Source of the DNA: Periplaneta americana | Lineage: Eukaryota > Arthropoda > Insecta > Blattodea > Blattidae | Direction of reading: 5' to 3' | NCBI RefSeq assembly: GCF_040183065.1 | Contig: NC_091119.1 | Coordinates: forward strand, 186,317,543-186,381,542 | DNA: 64,000 nt | Part shown: positions 22,303-33,502 of the stretch, one piece after another | Layout: every line of letters starts with the position of its first letter | Position numbering within the stretch: position 1 is the stretch's first letter | The notes under the pieces: model-generated | Seen by the model: the letters and a program-made list of their open reading frames with translations, nothing else | Told to the model about the DNA's origin: nothing | Databases searched by the model: none | Translations under genes and position numbers: made by a program

Positions 22303-23529
22303 GTTATTTCCCTATTCAAGAAAGGTAATAGAAATGACACAGGAAACTATAGAGGAATAACCTTATTAGATGCAGGATATAAAATCTATGGAAAAATTCT
22401 TAATCAAAGATTACAAGCTATTGCTGATGTAGTAATATCAGAGGAACAATCAGGCTTTAGAAAAGGACGCTCATCTAGTGATAATATATTTATAATGAGG
22501 CAGTTTATTGAAAAACGTCGAGAGTTTGGTTTGGAAACCCACTTAGCATTCATTGACTATGAAAAAGCTTTCGATAAAGTGAAAAGACCCCTTTTATGGA
22601 AAATACTGGAAATAAGAGGCTTTCCTAAGCACCTTATTAGTGCCGTTAAGAGTTTATATGTAAATACCAAAATAGTTATTAGCTCAGGTTTTAAAGTGTC
22701 AGAAGCAATTTTAACAAATTTAGGTGTTCGACAAGGGTGCAGTTTATCACCCACTCTGTTTAATTTATATATTGACGATCTAGTTTTGAAGTGGAAAGAT
22801 GAAATACAGACTGCGATTAAAATAGAATCTAACACACCTTTAAATACTTTACTATACGCTGATGATCAAATAATTATCCAGGAAACAGAAGATAACCTAC
22901 AAAGAGCAGTGTATAGATTAAGCCAAAACGCAATATTTTACACTCTAACTATATCTGCAAACAAAACAAAGATAATGGCTTTTAAAGGGAAAAATCCTGT
23001 TGGATCTAAGATAATAGTAAATGGAAACATTTTAGAACAAGTATCCCACTTCAATTATCTAGGATGTGATATTAATTTTAATTATGAGAAAGATATTGAG
23101 AAGAAAGTTAATAGATTTCAGATGATATGTGGAACAATTGGAAGAACTTTAGGAAGAAAAGCGAGAAAAGAAACTCAAATAAAATTTTATAAAGTTATGG
23201 CTGTACCTACTCTTATATATGGCTCTGAATCATGGACAATAACAAAAAAAGAAGAATCACGTATACAATCAGCAGAGATGAAATTTATGAGATACGTAAG
23301 AAGATGCACTAAAGCCGATAAAATAAAAAATGAAACAATAAGATCAGATTTAAATATTTTCTCAGTACACGACATGGTAGAAGAAAATAAAACAAAATGG
23401 AAAGATCATGTTGACAGAATGGCAGAGAATAGGCTACCAAAGAAGATAATGAATTATCGCCCGATCGGGAAAAGGGATCTGGGTAGACCTCGCAAGAGGT
23501 GGCTGGACGATAGAGACCGGAACAGGTGA
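22303..23529 (+). CDS. Reverse transcriptase, partial but uninterrupted (family B)
   Basis: The frame is open from the truncation point, giving about 408 codons; the first ATG inside is at 22495 (344 aa). Domains in order are NYRGITLL (RT motif 1), EEQSGFRKGRSSSDNIF, FIDYEKAFDKVKR (palm A aspartate), LGVRQGCSLSPTLFNLYIDD, LLYADDQIII (catalytic YADD), and NKTKIMAF. A thumb-like segment follows with YGSESWTI and then DHVDRMAENRLPKK, ending GKRDLGRPRKRWLDD. This layout fits RTE/Proto2-like LINEs. The AP endonuclease N-terminus is missing, so the copy cannot jump on its own. Mild AT bias matches the surroundings. Confidence 0.9.
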   Translation, partial: VISLFKKGNRNDTGNYRGITLLDAGYKIYGKILNQRLQAIADVVISEEQSGFRKGRSSSDNIFIMRQFIEKRREFGLETHLAFIDYEKAFDKVKRPLLWKILEIRGFPKHLISAVKSLYVNTKIVISSGFKVSEAILTNLGVRQGCSLSPTLFNLYIDDLVLKWKDEIQTAIKIESNTPLNTLLYADDQIIIQETEDNLQRAVYRLSQNAIFYTLTISANKTKIMAFKGKNPVGSKIIVNGNILEQVSHFNYLGCDINFNYEKDIEKKVNRFQMICGTIGRTLGRKARKETQIKFYKVMAVPTLIYGSESWTITKKEESRIQSAEMKFMRYVRRCTKADKIKNETIRSDLNIFSVHDMVEENKTKWKDHVDRMAENRLPKKIMNYRPIGKRDLGRPRKRWLDDRDRNR

Positions 23530-23559
23530 TATCACCTAAACCTTGAAGGGAGAAGAAGA
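22303..23559 (+). mobile_element. Family B non-LTR retrotransposon, 5'-truncated, recent
   Basis: The boundaries are set by a perfect 16-bp target duplication, agaagaatatacaagt, at 22287-22302 and 23560-23575. The 3' end is a short (GAA)n run after ccttgaaggg. The 5' end is truncated inside the RT fingers, as expected for incomplete target-primed reverse transcription. The reading frame is open to its normal end, unlike every other LINE copy in the window. Confidence 0.92.
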
Positions 23560-23734
23560 AGAAGAATATACAAGTTTAATTCTATAAATGGCTGTGCAAA
23601 AAATAAAAGAATATGTACTAGCATTTGATGTGTTTTTATTTGTGTAGAAAATTATTTGCTGTAAAGGTCCGATGTTTAATTTTCGCTTTTAACTCAAAAC
23701 TCATTTTCATGACATTTTTCCTTTACCCAAACAC

Positions 23735-24370
23735 AATCGAATTCACAACCTCATCGTCCATAATTCACAATATCATCGTTCATAATCCACAATCTCAGAA
23801 TTTATAGTCCAAAATCTCGGCGTAAATAAATCACAAATCACTGCGTCCATAATTCACAACCTCAGCGCCCTTCACTCACAATCTCTCATCGTCCATAATC
23901 TACAATCTCATCGTCCATAATTCACAATATCATCGTTCATAATCCACAATCTCAGAATTTATAATCCAAAATCTCGGCGTAAATAAATCACAAATCACTG
24001 CGTCCATAATTCACAACCTCAGCGCCCTTCACTCACAATCTCTCATCAGCTCTAATTCACAATCTCATCGTCCATAATCTACAATCTCATCGTCCACCAT
24101 CCACAGTCTCATCGTCCGTCATCCACAGTCTCATCGTCCGTCATCCATAATCTCTTCGTCCATAATTCACAATCCCATCGTCCATAATTCACAATCCCAT
24201 CGTCCATAATCTACCATCCCATCGTCCATAATCTACAATCTCATCGTCCGTAATCCATATATCAGAATCTTAGTGTCCATAATCCACAATTTCGGCATCT
24301 ATGATAAAACATTTGAGTCAATCATCCACACTTTCATCGCACACCACTTGCTATTTCATCACACAACTTT
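23735..24370 (+). repeat. 22-bp minisatellite, right block with higher-order copy
   Basis: Units catcgtccataattcacaat and relatives recur. A ~157-bp compound block (from ttcacaatatcatcgttcat through tcactcacaatctctcatc) occurs twice, at about 23764 and 23921. The array therefore grew by higher-order duplication too. Confidence 0.88.
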
Positions 24371-24800
24371 CATGGCCATTTATCATTAATGCACCTACTT
24401 CTACTCCACCAACAATCTACCCGTAATGCTTCCATTCACCGTGGCTTTACCCATCGTCCATACATATTCCTACAATCCATCCATCTTGTGTACACCTGTC
24501 ATCTATCCACTGTACTTTCATCTGCCAAAATACGTTCACCATGAATTCAACCACATCCATCATACAACTACGCAGCACTTACCACCGACCCAGATCTACC
24601 TATTCACCCAAGAGCTATCCACACACTATTCATCTATTCACTCGCCATCCGTCCATTCATCTATCCACCTTCCCTCTCACTATTCACCAATCAGTATTAA
24701 TTTGTAGGCTACACATAACGAATCACCGAACCGACCGACCGATCGACCGATCGACCGACTCATCCATCACTTACCATGCCATCAAACACCACTTGGTTCA
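24371..24800 (+). repeat. Degenerate CCAT/ATCC-rich sequence
   Basis: Loose ccatccatc and tattcacc words continue the minisatellite's base composition. A short ccgaccgatcgaccgatcga run lies at 24728-24757. Open frames of 88-93 aa here are composition artefacts. Confidence 0.6.
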
Positions 24801-26039
24801 GAATTAATTAAAATCATCTCCGACTGCTCACAATAAAATTCTTTCACAATCCTTCATTCAGTTGTAGTAATTTTGAACTTCCTTGTTTCATTACATTCGG
24901 GTCTCTTACTCGTTCTTATACTTTAGCTTGCGTTAAACGTGTTTAGTTCTTTTCTACGAATTTTAATCGTTTCACTGATGTATGTAATGTATAGTTCTTT
25001 CCTTTGTAACCTTGTCACGTTTTCTATCTAGAAATTTCTATCTCGCAGCTCTCCTAAAGAATAGCACTTCCATCGATTCTGTACGCCTTAAACGATTTTC
25101 ATGCAATGAAGTTAAAGCCATCACGATACATTTTCGTGTATGTTCTCTATCTTGCAGATTGTTATTTTATGATGTAGCGTTGCACAGAAAGGTGACTGAT
25201 TTTAATTAGGAACAACTCGACACTCTAAGGAAAGTGTTAATTTTGAGACAAATTTATGTACGTTTTATTCTAATTTTTCCCCAAATATATATGAACATGT
25301 TTTCCGTACATTTCATATATGTGGTACCGATGTGATCATTTATTTTAAAAATATACAAATTGGTGCTGAAGTGTCGACTTCTCCCTTAATGGGGGAGATT
25401 TCGACATAGAATTACAAACATAGGAAACACTTCTAAACCCAACATTTACACCATAAATTTTGCTCCTGAAATGTTTCTAAATACTCCATAATACTACTCG
25501 CGTTGGTCACATGTGAATTTTTCATCGGTGCCATTATCCACATATGCCTCGTGAAACCATTTTTGGCATTTTCCAACATACTGAACACAGAGTTATCTAG
25601 CATTGTCATCGTAAAATATCCACTACAGGTTTTTTTTTTTGGACTGCCAAGCATTAGACTACTTCTGTCTGTAGGAAAGTCTAACTCCTTTTTGTTGTTT
25701 AGAGCCCTTCAACTGTTTCTTATAGTTTTCAGGAATTATTAGTCTGGCAGTTCTTTTTACTCTTTTGCTACCAGATGAAAGTGTTAGCAGCGTAACGGCG
25801 ACAGTCCTTCAAAGGAAATATCAGTAGGTGCGGAATTAAGCAAGCCTAAATGTCCTTGTGCAGATGGTGTCTCTGGAGTTTTGGGAGAGTGGTAATATCT
25901 TTTTTCAACGCGAATTTCACATCAATTTTCGGCTAGAACCAGATCGTAGACTACTTCAAACATATTATTCTGCAGTACGTCAGGATGTAAATTCTCTTAC
26001 GTCATTTCCTGAAACGAATACTTGGAATTGGCAGAAGCA
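24801..26039. other. Unassigned stretch with one unrecognised ORF
   Basis: The minus frame 25654-25433 (73 aa) reads KKTCSGYFTMTMLDNSVFSM then TRHMWIMAPMKNSHVTNAS. It looks protein-like (varied residues, not low complexity) and may be a transposase or reverse-transcriptase remnant, but I cannot assign it. The remainder shows nothing. Confidence 0.35.
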
Positions 26040-27080
26040 CAGCTAACTGCGGGGTTCTAAAGGAGTTTGGGCTTCAAAACGAAGTAATTCATATGCAAGT
26101 TAGGGTGATAAAATACTGGTTAAAATTATATTTGGGGATCAGTCGCTTCTAGGTCGATTTGCTGCAAAGTTCAACAAAGAGAGGGTTGGGAAAAGGGGTG
26201 GGTTTATGAACTGCAGAGAGGGCTGCATCATATAGGAATGGGATGGGTGTGGGAGAAAGGAGAGAATAACAGGAGGAATGTATGGCGTAATGTGAAGATG
26301 CGTTTAATTGATATCGAGAGGCAAGAGATTGAGCTCCAATGTTCGGAAAAGTCCTCACTACATTTACAATCAGATCTCGTGCTTAACTGGGGGAGGTGTG
26401 ACTACATAAACTCTTGTAACAAGAACAGCAGAGCAGGTTTAGCGTGGCTAAGATTGGGGGCATGGAAGGGTAATAAAATTGTCAACAAAGAGGGGGAGCG
26501 TCTTTGTCCGCTTTGCAAAGAAAAGGACTCCTATAAACATATTTTATTACAGTGTGTCGTATTGGAACATGTACGGAGAAAATATCTACCACCCTCGATG
26601 CTAAGTCAGAATAGGAGTTCGCTTGCATGTTTTGACTTCATGGGGAATAGAGAATGGGAACAAAAGATTCGCTTGTTTCTCTTGAAGGCGAAAAAGATTA
26701 GAACTTCAGCTGTTGAAGTTTGTGGCGCGAACTGAGGAAGGGATATAGCATCCACCCAACTGTACACGTTTATGTATTTTATGTTAGGAAATACGAGTAT
26801 TATATAATATGTTTTATTATGCTATTTCCATTTTAATATGTGTGTTCTTTTAGAGAGTAGTTGGATGTAATCATAGGTGGGGGAACCTACAAAGGAGGAC
26901 TTGTTTTGGGTACAAAGCACGTACGGTCAGAAGACCCGTGCATTAGATTTTAGAGAAAATTATGATAATATAAAATCTGTATGTATAATAATATTACTCA
27001 ATAAATACATCTATCTTGTTAATCCATATAGCCTTTACAATCAAGGCGAAGGATATGTCGAACTAATTAATCTTCCATGT
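26040..27080 (+). pseudogene. Zinc-knuckle LINE, C-terminal part and 3' end
   Basis: Near 26050 it reads GVLKEFGLQNEVIHMQVRVI. After a frameshift, the frame 26238-26735 (165 aa) reads SRAGLAWLRLGAWKGNK, then CPLCKEKDSYKHILLQC. That is the CCHC-type zinc-binding motif found downstream of RT in several arthropod LINEs, where it helps bind template RNA. Its last ~330 bp reappear inverted at 33503-33990. Frames are broken at least twice. Confidence 0.75.
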
Positions 27081-27095
27081 TTATATTGAGAGTTA

Positions 27096-27297
27096 AGGCT
27101 GGTTCACAATAAACCGGGAACGGAAACGACAACGAAAACGAGAACGGAAATAACATTAAAATAAATGTATTTACTGTAAATGTGAGCATTCACAACTGAC
27201 TATTGTGAATTCTCGTATTTAAATGCATTTATTTTAACATTCTTTCCGTTCCCGTTCTCGTTATCGTTTCAATTCTCGGTTTATTGTGAACCAGCCT
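27096..27297. mobile_element. PIF/Harbinger-type MITE
   Basis: A 202-bp foldback with ends aggctggttcacaataaacc and its complement is flanked by TTA on both sides (27093-27095 and 27298-27300). Ends and inner words (cgttctcg, gaaacgaga) match the longer element at 49060-49952, which also duplicates a TWA triplet. It has no ORF and depends on a transposase encoded elsewhere. Confidence 0.88.
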
Positions 27298-27389
27298 TTA
27301 TGCCTTTTCCTCAAAATCTGTTTAAAATGCATGTACTGATAAAGATTGACACTACGATGACCTTTCCTACAATTTAAATTATTTGTTCA

Positions 27390-27500
27390 TTCATTTATTT
27401 ATTTTTACTGATACTGGCAGAGTTAAGGCCATGAGGCGCCGTCAACCTAAAACTTGTAGTAGTACTTAATGTTGTGGCCTCCTAGGACAAAATACGGTCC
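27390..27500 (-). mobile_element. CR1-like LINE 3' end
   Basis: On the minus strand the terminal sequence reads ggccttaactctgccagtat then (AAAT)n. It is the same 3' signature as at 31488-31512 (plus) and 51720-51760 (minus). Only the 3' untranslated tip is recognisable; 27500-27940 shows no assignable feature. Confidence 0.65.
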
Positions 27501-27949
27501 CTAGTGATAAATATGCTTAAGAATTTTCGAGGAACGATGGAATTATTGCATACGAAACGTTGGCAGATCGATAATATTCACTCCAAAATGGTCTCTGTCA
27601 ATATTTCTATTTGTACCAGCGGAATTCGATCTCGGTTCTGTAGAGTGGAAATGTGATGTGCTTCATCTTTCCTTACTGAACTTAAACCGGAGACGACCTC
27701 TTTGGCAACCGCTGATGTGATCCAATACGGAGGTCTAAGAAATAAAATAATGTGAACTCTTCTGCGACATCTGGTGTAAAATTCAATTGTTAGCGCATGC
27801 ATGAAAGTAGTGATAGTCTTTGATGTTCTTTTTAGACGTGCGTTTTAACATCCTGCCATTTCTCTTTCTCACTAAAAACCCATGAATTTTTAATGAGAAC
27901 GATTCTACCGTGGACTTCTTTCCATTGCAAGAGTACTGTATGTGCCGAA

Positions 27950-29470
27950 ATTTGAATATACCTTTCCCCGCATCACCTTTCAGTTCCTTCTCCTAATTTT
28001 TCCTCTCCACTATATCTGCTTACCATTTTCTTTCTCTTTTATCCATCTTCACCATTTCTTCTCCGTATTTCTCCTCCTCTACTCCTATGTCTTATCTTGC
28101 CATTCATTTTCCTTCTCGTCATATATCTTCATCTAATTTTTTCCCTCTGTTCTTTCTTCTTTGCTCTCTGTTCTCGCATCTTACCTCTCTGCTCTATCTT
28201 CTTTACTCTCTATTCTCTTTTCTTTGCTCTGTTCTCTCTTCTTTACTCTCTCTTCTCTCTTCTTTACTCTCTGTTATCTCTTCCTTACTCTGTTCTCTTC
28301 TTTACTCTGTTCTCTCGTCTTTACTCTGTTCTCTCGTCTTTACTCTGTACTCTCTTCTTTACTCTGTTCTCTCTTCTTTACTCTATATTCTCTTTTCTTT
28401 GCTCTGATCTCTCTTCTTTACTCTCTATTCTCTTTTTTTGCTCTGCTTTCTTTTCTTTACTCTCTGTTCTCTTCTTTACTCTGTTCTCTTATTTACTCTG
28501 CTCTCTCTCTTCTTTACTCTGTTCTCTTCTTTACTCTGTTCTCTTCTTTACTCTGTTCTCTTCTTTACTCTGTTCTCTCTTCTTTACTCTGTTCTGTCTT
28601 CTTTACTCTGTTCTGTCTTCTTTACTCTGTTCTCTCTTCTTTACTCTCTGTTCTCTTCTTTACTCTGTTCTCTCTCCTTCACTCTCTGTTCTCTCTGCTT
28701 TACTCTATATTCTCTTCTTTACTCTCTGTTCTCTCTTTACTCTCTGTTCTCTCTTTACTCTCTGTTCTCTTCTTTACTCCGTTCTCTTCTTTACTCTGTT
28801 CTCTCTTCTTTACTCTGTTCTCTCTTCTTTACTCTCTGTTCTCTCTTCTTTACTCTATATTCTCTTTTCTTTGCTCTGATCTCTCTTCTTGAATTTCTGT
28901 TCTCTTTTTATTTGCTCTGCTCTCTTTGCTTTACTCCCTGTTCTCTTCTTTACTCTGTTCTCCATACTTTACTCTCTGTTCTCTCTTCTTTACTCTCTGT
29001 TATCTCCTCTTTGCTCTGCTCTCTCTTCTTTGCTCTCTGTTCTCTCTTCTTTGCTCTCTGTTCTCTCTTCTTTGCTCTCTGTTCTCTCTTCTTTGCTCTC
29101 TGTTCTCTCTTCTTTGCTCTCTGTTCTCTTTTCTTTGCTCTGCTCTGTCTTCTTTGCTCTCTGTTCTCTGTTCTTTGCTCTCTGTTCTCTTTTCTTTGCT
29201 CTCTGTTCTCTTTTCTTTGCTCTCTGTTCTCTTTTCTTTGCTCTCTGTTCTCTTTTCTTTGCTCTGTGTTCTCTTTTCTTTGCTCTCTGTTCTCTTCGCT
29301 TTCTGTTCTCTTATCTGTGCTCTTTTTCTCTCTTCTTTGGCCTTTGTTCTTTCTTCTTCGCTCTCTGTTCTCTCTTATTTCCTCTTTGTTTTCTCTTCTT
29401 TGCTCTCATTTCTTTTTTGCTCTTTGTTTTCTCCTCTTTGCTCTTTCTTTTGCTCTTTCTTTTGAATTGC
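27950..29470 (+). repeat. CTCT-rich minisatellite, ~1.4 kb
   Basis: Units of about 17-21 bp on the themes tctttactctgttctctct and tctttgctctctgttctct are repeated roughly 70 times. The two variants (TTTACTC early, TTTGCTC late) are partly segregated along the array. All plus frames are open (up to 359 aa, SLLYSVLF-like) and are artefacts. A near-pure pyrimidine strand of this length can adopt triplex (H-DNA) structure. Confidence 0.95.
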
Positions 29471-30370
29471 CTGTCCTTACGTGCACCCTTATAAACACTA
29501 TCTTTCTTCTCCCTTAGACCCACGTGACATACATAAATGTAATCTTCGAAATTCTATCAGCCTTTATGTTTACTCCAAATGAAGCATTGTATTTGGAATA
29601 TCCTCTTTAAATCTGCAGCATACAGCGAACGGTTTTTAATAATATCGCAGAAGTGGAAATTTTGCAGTAAAATAAATAAGCTCTATCGTTATTAGTTTGT
29701 AAGTTGGACTGAAGTCCGTAATCATGTGGAAAATTTAATAGTAAGGAAGATGAGACATTTCGAGGGAAAAAATCTTTATTGTTTTTTTTTTCCGACTCCA
29801 TATTAAATTAAGAAGCGGGATGCTGTTTTCATGTGGAACTTTTATTGCAAGCTGTTAGTCCAGAACAATAACTGACTTTAGCAGGACCGTGGCGTCGTCC
29901 GCTGTTATAAATTCCGTTAATTAAAACTTGTTCGTCCAGTAGTTGGACTCAGCGATAACAAAGTTTTCTTTGTACCTTTCTATGCGAATTGGCGTTGTAA
30001 TGTTTGTGGACATTTGAATGCTCTTTTACCTCATTAGACAGTTCTGCGGTCTTGTGGTTACAATCAGAGGTTCGGCGTTCGAATCTCAAAGTCAGGAATC
30101 CCTTTTGTGGTCGCCAGCATCCTCCACAATCCCTTTGCTCGAACATCCCAAAGGGCTCGGTCATTCCTGGGCTCCTTGTGTGCGTTATGTTTCCTTTGAT
30201 ATGAAGCATTACAGATTAATGGCTAGAGGTCTGTACGTAATACAAACGTATCTAACAGGTCTTCATACACTTCTGAATATGCACAATATCGTTTAGATGA
30301 AACAAATGGATGTAAGCATTTTATTATAAGTTTTAATTTCTAACTGAGGATTAGTTCCGAACTGTTTTGA
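29471..30370. other. Mostly unassigned, with a possible SINE fragment
   Basis: At about 30038-30180 gcggtcttgtggttacaatc then ggttcggcgttcgaatctc looks like a decayed tRNA-like head with a B box. The remainder shows nothing recognisable. Confidence 0.35.
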
Positions 30371-30374
30371 TCAA

Positions 30375-31513
30375 GTAATTGTATATATTATTTTAATGTA
30401 CCGAAGTTTTCGGACTCGCACTTAACCCAAGTAAGACTCAAGCTATAATTATTGGACATAAGCGTTTAGTTAACTCCCTTAATAACAGCAATCTTTCAGT
30501 TGTTACCCTTATCAACACGCTAATCCCTTATTCATCTGTCGTAAAAAATCTTGGCTTCTTTTTTGATAATAATCTAAGTTGGAATTTTCAAGTTAAACAA
30601 ACGATAAAAAAAAAAAATCTGTTCCTCCATTCACTGTTTGAGTCGCTTGAGAAACTTCTTGCCCCAGCAATTAAAACTTACTTTAGTACAAACCCTAGTA
30701 ATGCCGCACTTCGATTATTGTGACGCTTTGTTAAGTGATCTAAGTTCTGAACTGTCAGTCAAGTTACAGCGAGCTCAGAATATGTGCGTCAGATACGTGT
30801 GCAACATCCGACGATATGACCACATATCACTGTCCTTCGCAAGTCTTTCGTGGCTCCGACTTAAAGAACGCAGAACTTTACATTCTTTGTCTTTACTCTT
30901 TCGAATTCTGCACACCTTAACACCAAATTACCTTTCATCTTGTTTCTTTTATCTATACTCTAACCACGACGTAAATACCAGATCACTTATCTGTGGCACG
31001 CTAAGTATACCTCTTCATAGAACATCTTGTTATTCATCATCTTTTACAGTATCCACCTCGCGTCAATGGAATTCCTTGTCACAAAGTATTAGGGGCTGCA
31101 AGACAATAAACACCTTTAAGAACAGCTTAAAAGATAACCTTATTAGCATTTCACTCCAATCATATTGATTTAAACTATCACTGACTACATTGTTACTTCT
31201 TTCTTTTAGACATCATCCTGATTGTGCTGTACTTTCAAAATTGTCTCATAATAATCTCTTTCTATTATCTAATATTATTTGAAATATATTAACAACATTC
31301 TATGTATTTTAGCTTAATTCTGCTACACAGTTTATTTCAGTGTTTAATTAATAGTTCATAGTATTTTGTTGTTTAATTCGTAAATAACTCTTGTATACAT
31401 GTAACTCTAATCTAAATCAAATTGTTGAATTCTTTGTAAGTTCATGCATATGAATATACTCTTTTTGCTGGTTGAGTGGAAGAGAAGGCCTTAACTCTGC
31501 CAGCTAAAATAAA

Positions 31514-31550
<37 letters not shown>
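30375..31550 (+). pseudogene. CR1/jockey-like LINE, RT C-terminus and 3' end
   Basis: The reading NPSKTQAIIIGHKR, then KNLGFFFDNNLSWNFQV, then PHFDYCDALLSDLSSELSVK, then LQRAQNMCVRYVCNIRRYDH, then WLRLKERRTLHSLSLLFRIL is a textbook CR1/jockey RT thumb and tail. The frame 30638-31168 gives its last 176 aa intact. A frameshift at the poly-A run near 30610 breaks it from the upstream part. The 3' end is ggccttaactctgccagcta then (ATT)n at 31513-31550. Confidence 0.85.
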
Positions 31551-31553
<3 letters not shown>

Positions 31554-31555
31554 TA

Positions 31556-32215
31556 CATATGATATTTCCATGCAGATATTCTGCGTCATCATACGATGAA
31601 AGAGAAATGGAACGGAGAAAAATTCTCTCCGGCGCCGGGATTTGAACCCGGGTTTTCAGCTCTACGTGCTGACGCTTTATCCACTAAGCCACACCGGATT
31701 CCACTCCGGCGTCGGAAGAATCGTCTCAGTTTTAAGTTCCATCTCTTGGGTTCCCTCTAGTGGCCGCCCTCTGCACTACGTCATAGATATCTATGAACCT
31801 AGGATCGAAGTCCGTTCCATTACTCTTTCATCGTATGATGACGCAGAATATCTGCATAGAAATATCATATGTACTTCGGTACATTAAAATAATATATATG
31901 ATATGCGTAAATCACTTCGTGATTTAAGACGGCGTTTATTCCGTCGGATCCCGGCCAACTAGTCACTCATTACGAGTGCACCTCAGCACATGTGTGGACT
32001 TCGGTCCTAGGTTCATAGATATCTATGACGTAGTGCAGAGGGCGGCCACTAGAGGGAACCAAAGAGTTTGAACTTAAAACTGAGACGATTCTTCCGACGC
32101 CGGGGTGGAATCCGGTGTGGCTTAGTGGATAAAGCGTCAGCACGTAGAGCTGAAAACCCGGGTTCAAATCCCGGCGCGGAGAGAATTTTTCTCCGTTCCA
32201 TTACTCTTTCAAGTA
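31556..32215. mobile_element. tRNA-like foldback retroposon, locus 1
   Basis: Two inverted copies of one ~205-bp arm (31611-31814 and 31988-32191) each end in a tRNA-like cloverleaf. The plus-strand one (about 32114-32179) reads ccggtgtggcttagtggata at its start and agcacgtagagct in the anticodon arm (GTA, with C instead of U at position 33). The acceptor, D, anticodon and T stems all pair, including ccggg ttcaaat cccgg. The word ccattactctttca follows each arm in direct orientation (31818, about 32190). The core at 31946-31971 holds cccggccaactagtcactca and a cactc...gagtg hairpin. The left edge is the complement of 31824-31871. Confidence 0.75.
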
Positions 32216-32530
32216 ATTGTAGCCTATGCGACAAAGGTAGGTTTTCTTAGCATTCTTCAGGTTCTTCTTTCCCAACGATTCTGTGTTTATTCGTAAGTTA
32301 TAAATCATTTTCATACACTACTGGTAGCTAAATACTCTTTATTTCGTAGTTCTTGTAACCTAACAATGACTTCATCCTTACCAGTGAATTAAAAATCGAA
32401 GTTTACTGTTACAAATATTACACCACTGTCTCCTTGACAACAAACACATTATTTCTAACATCCATTCATTTACACTTCTTCGCAATCAATACATTACCAA
32501 GAATAGGCATAAAATTTAAATTTTCTTATA

Positions 32531-33259
32531 CGGGGTGATTTACGAAGACATTCTGAGCACAAAATGTCATGTAAAGATGTGTCCTAATCTCAATACTTTC
32601 AGAGTTACAATAATTTGAAGTTGTTATTAAAATACCTTTTTTTCTTCAGTGTTAAAGGTAAAAGAATATTGCAAATAGAGAATGAACAATTCAGAAGTAT
32701 AATTTCTTTAATTGGCTTGTGTTCTAAAGATAATAATGTGTTATTACTTGCTTTATATAAGCTTAGATTTTGTTTTTCAATTCTTAACTAAAAATTACAT
32801 TATTCTTACGCACTTATCAAAAAAACTGTTACAATCATACGACTTTAGGTACTTGATTCTTTAAAGTTTAATTATGCGTTCTAATGTCCAGTCTTTAAGA
32901 ATTTACAAGAGTAACGTGATTTGTAACAATTGTTGTGATAAATGCGTAAAAAAAATGTAATTTTGTAGTTAAAAATCGAAAAAAAAATTCTACACGAAGC
33001 AACTATGGAATTCACAACACACTTTTAGCTTCAGAATACTAGCTAATTAAAGAAATGATATTCCTGAATAATTAATGCTTTATCTATAATATTATTTTAC
33101 TCTTAAAACTTAAAAATAATGGCAGTTGACAAACAACTTCAAATTAGTGTAACTTTGAAAATATTGAGATTAGGATACAAGTTTATATGACACTTTTTGC
33201 TCAGAATGTCTTAGGACATTAGCTCTGTAAGTGGCGGTAAATCCTCGTGAATCACTGTG
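32531..33259. mobile_element. TA-type MITE with long inverted repeats
   Basis: It is flanked by TA (32529-32530 and 33260-33261). Ends are cggggtgatttacgaagaca and, inverted, ctcgtgaatcactgtg. Arms match for about 120 bp through gacattctgagca and cctaatctcaata, with a ~30-bp gap in the left arm. It is 729 bp, with no ORF. A truncated relative lies at 13405-13636. Confidence 0.85.
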
Positions 33260-33410
33260 TATAATCTGGTTTATATGCTAGTAACACATTAAATATTGTA
33301 TGCAACGATAGAGCAAATAGCTTTCATACTCTCGTGGAAATTATGACCCCTTGTTACTGAAAAATTTTGAACTGAAAAATAAAATCCTGCTTTACTCTTT
33401 GTACTATAAA

Positions 33411-33495
33411 TTAAGTACCTCCGTGGAAAAAGATTGGATGTAATATGTTGCCTAAGTGTTATATCCAACCTTATTCCACGAAGGTACTCAATGTA
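33411..33495. repeat. Short hairpin palindrome
   Basis: taagtacctccgtggaaaaa pairs with a downstream tccacgaaggtactcaatg, and ttggatgtaata pairs with gttatatccaac. The whole is 85 bp, resembling a very small MITE or a transcription-terminator-like stem. Confidence 0.6.
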
Positions 33496-33502
33496 TAAAA
33501 AG

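Noticed and set aside
28097-29517. Overlapping open frames of 179-359 aa rich in Ser, Leu and Phe
   Set aside because: They lie on a nearly purine-free tandem repeat, are open in all three plus frames and have no domain; composition artefacts.
31642-31887. 81-aa frame with MNPGFQLYVLTLYPLSHTGF (also at 32167)
   Set aside because: Antisense reading of the tRNA-like module; it appears at both arms because the DNA is mirrored.
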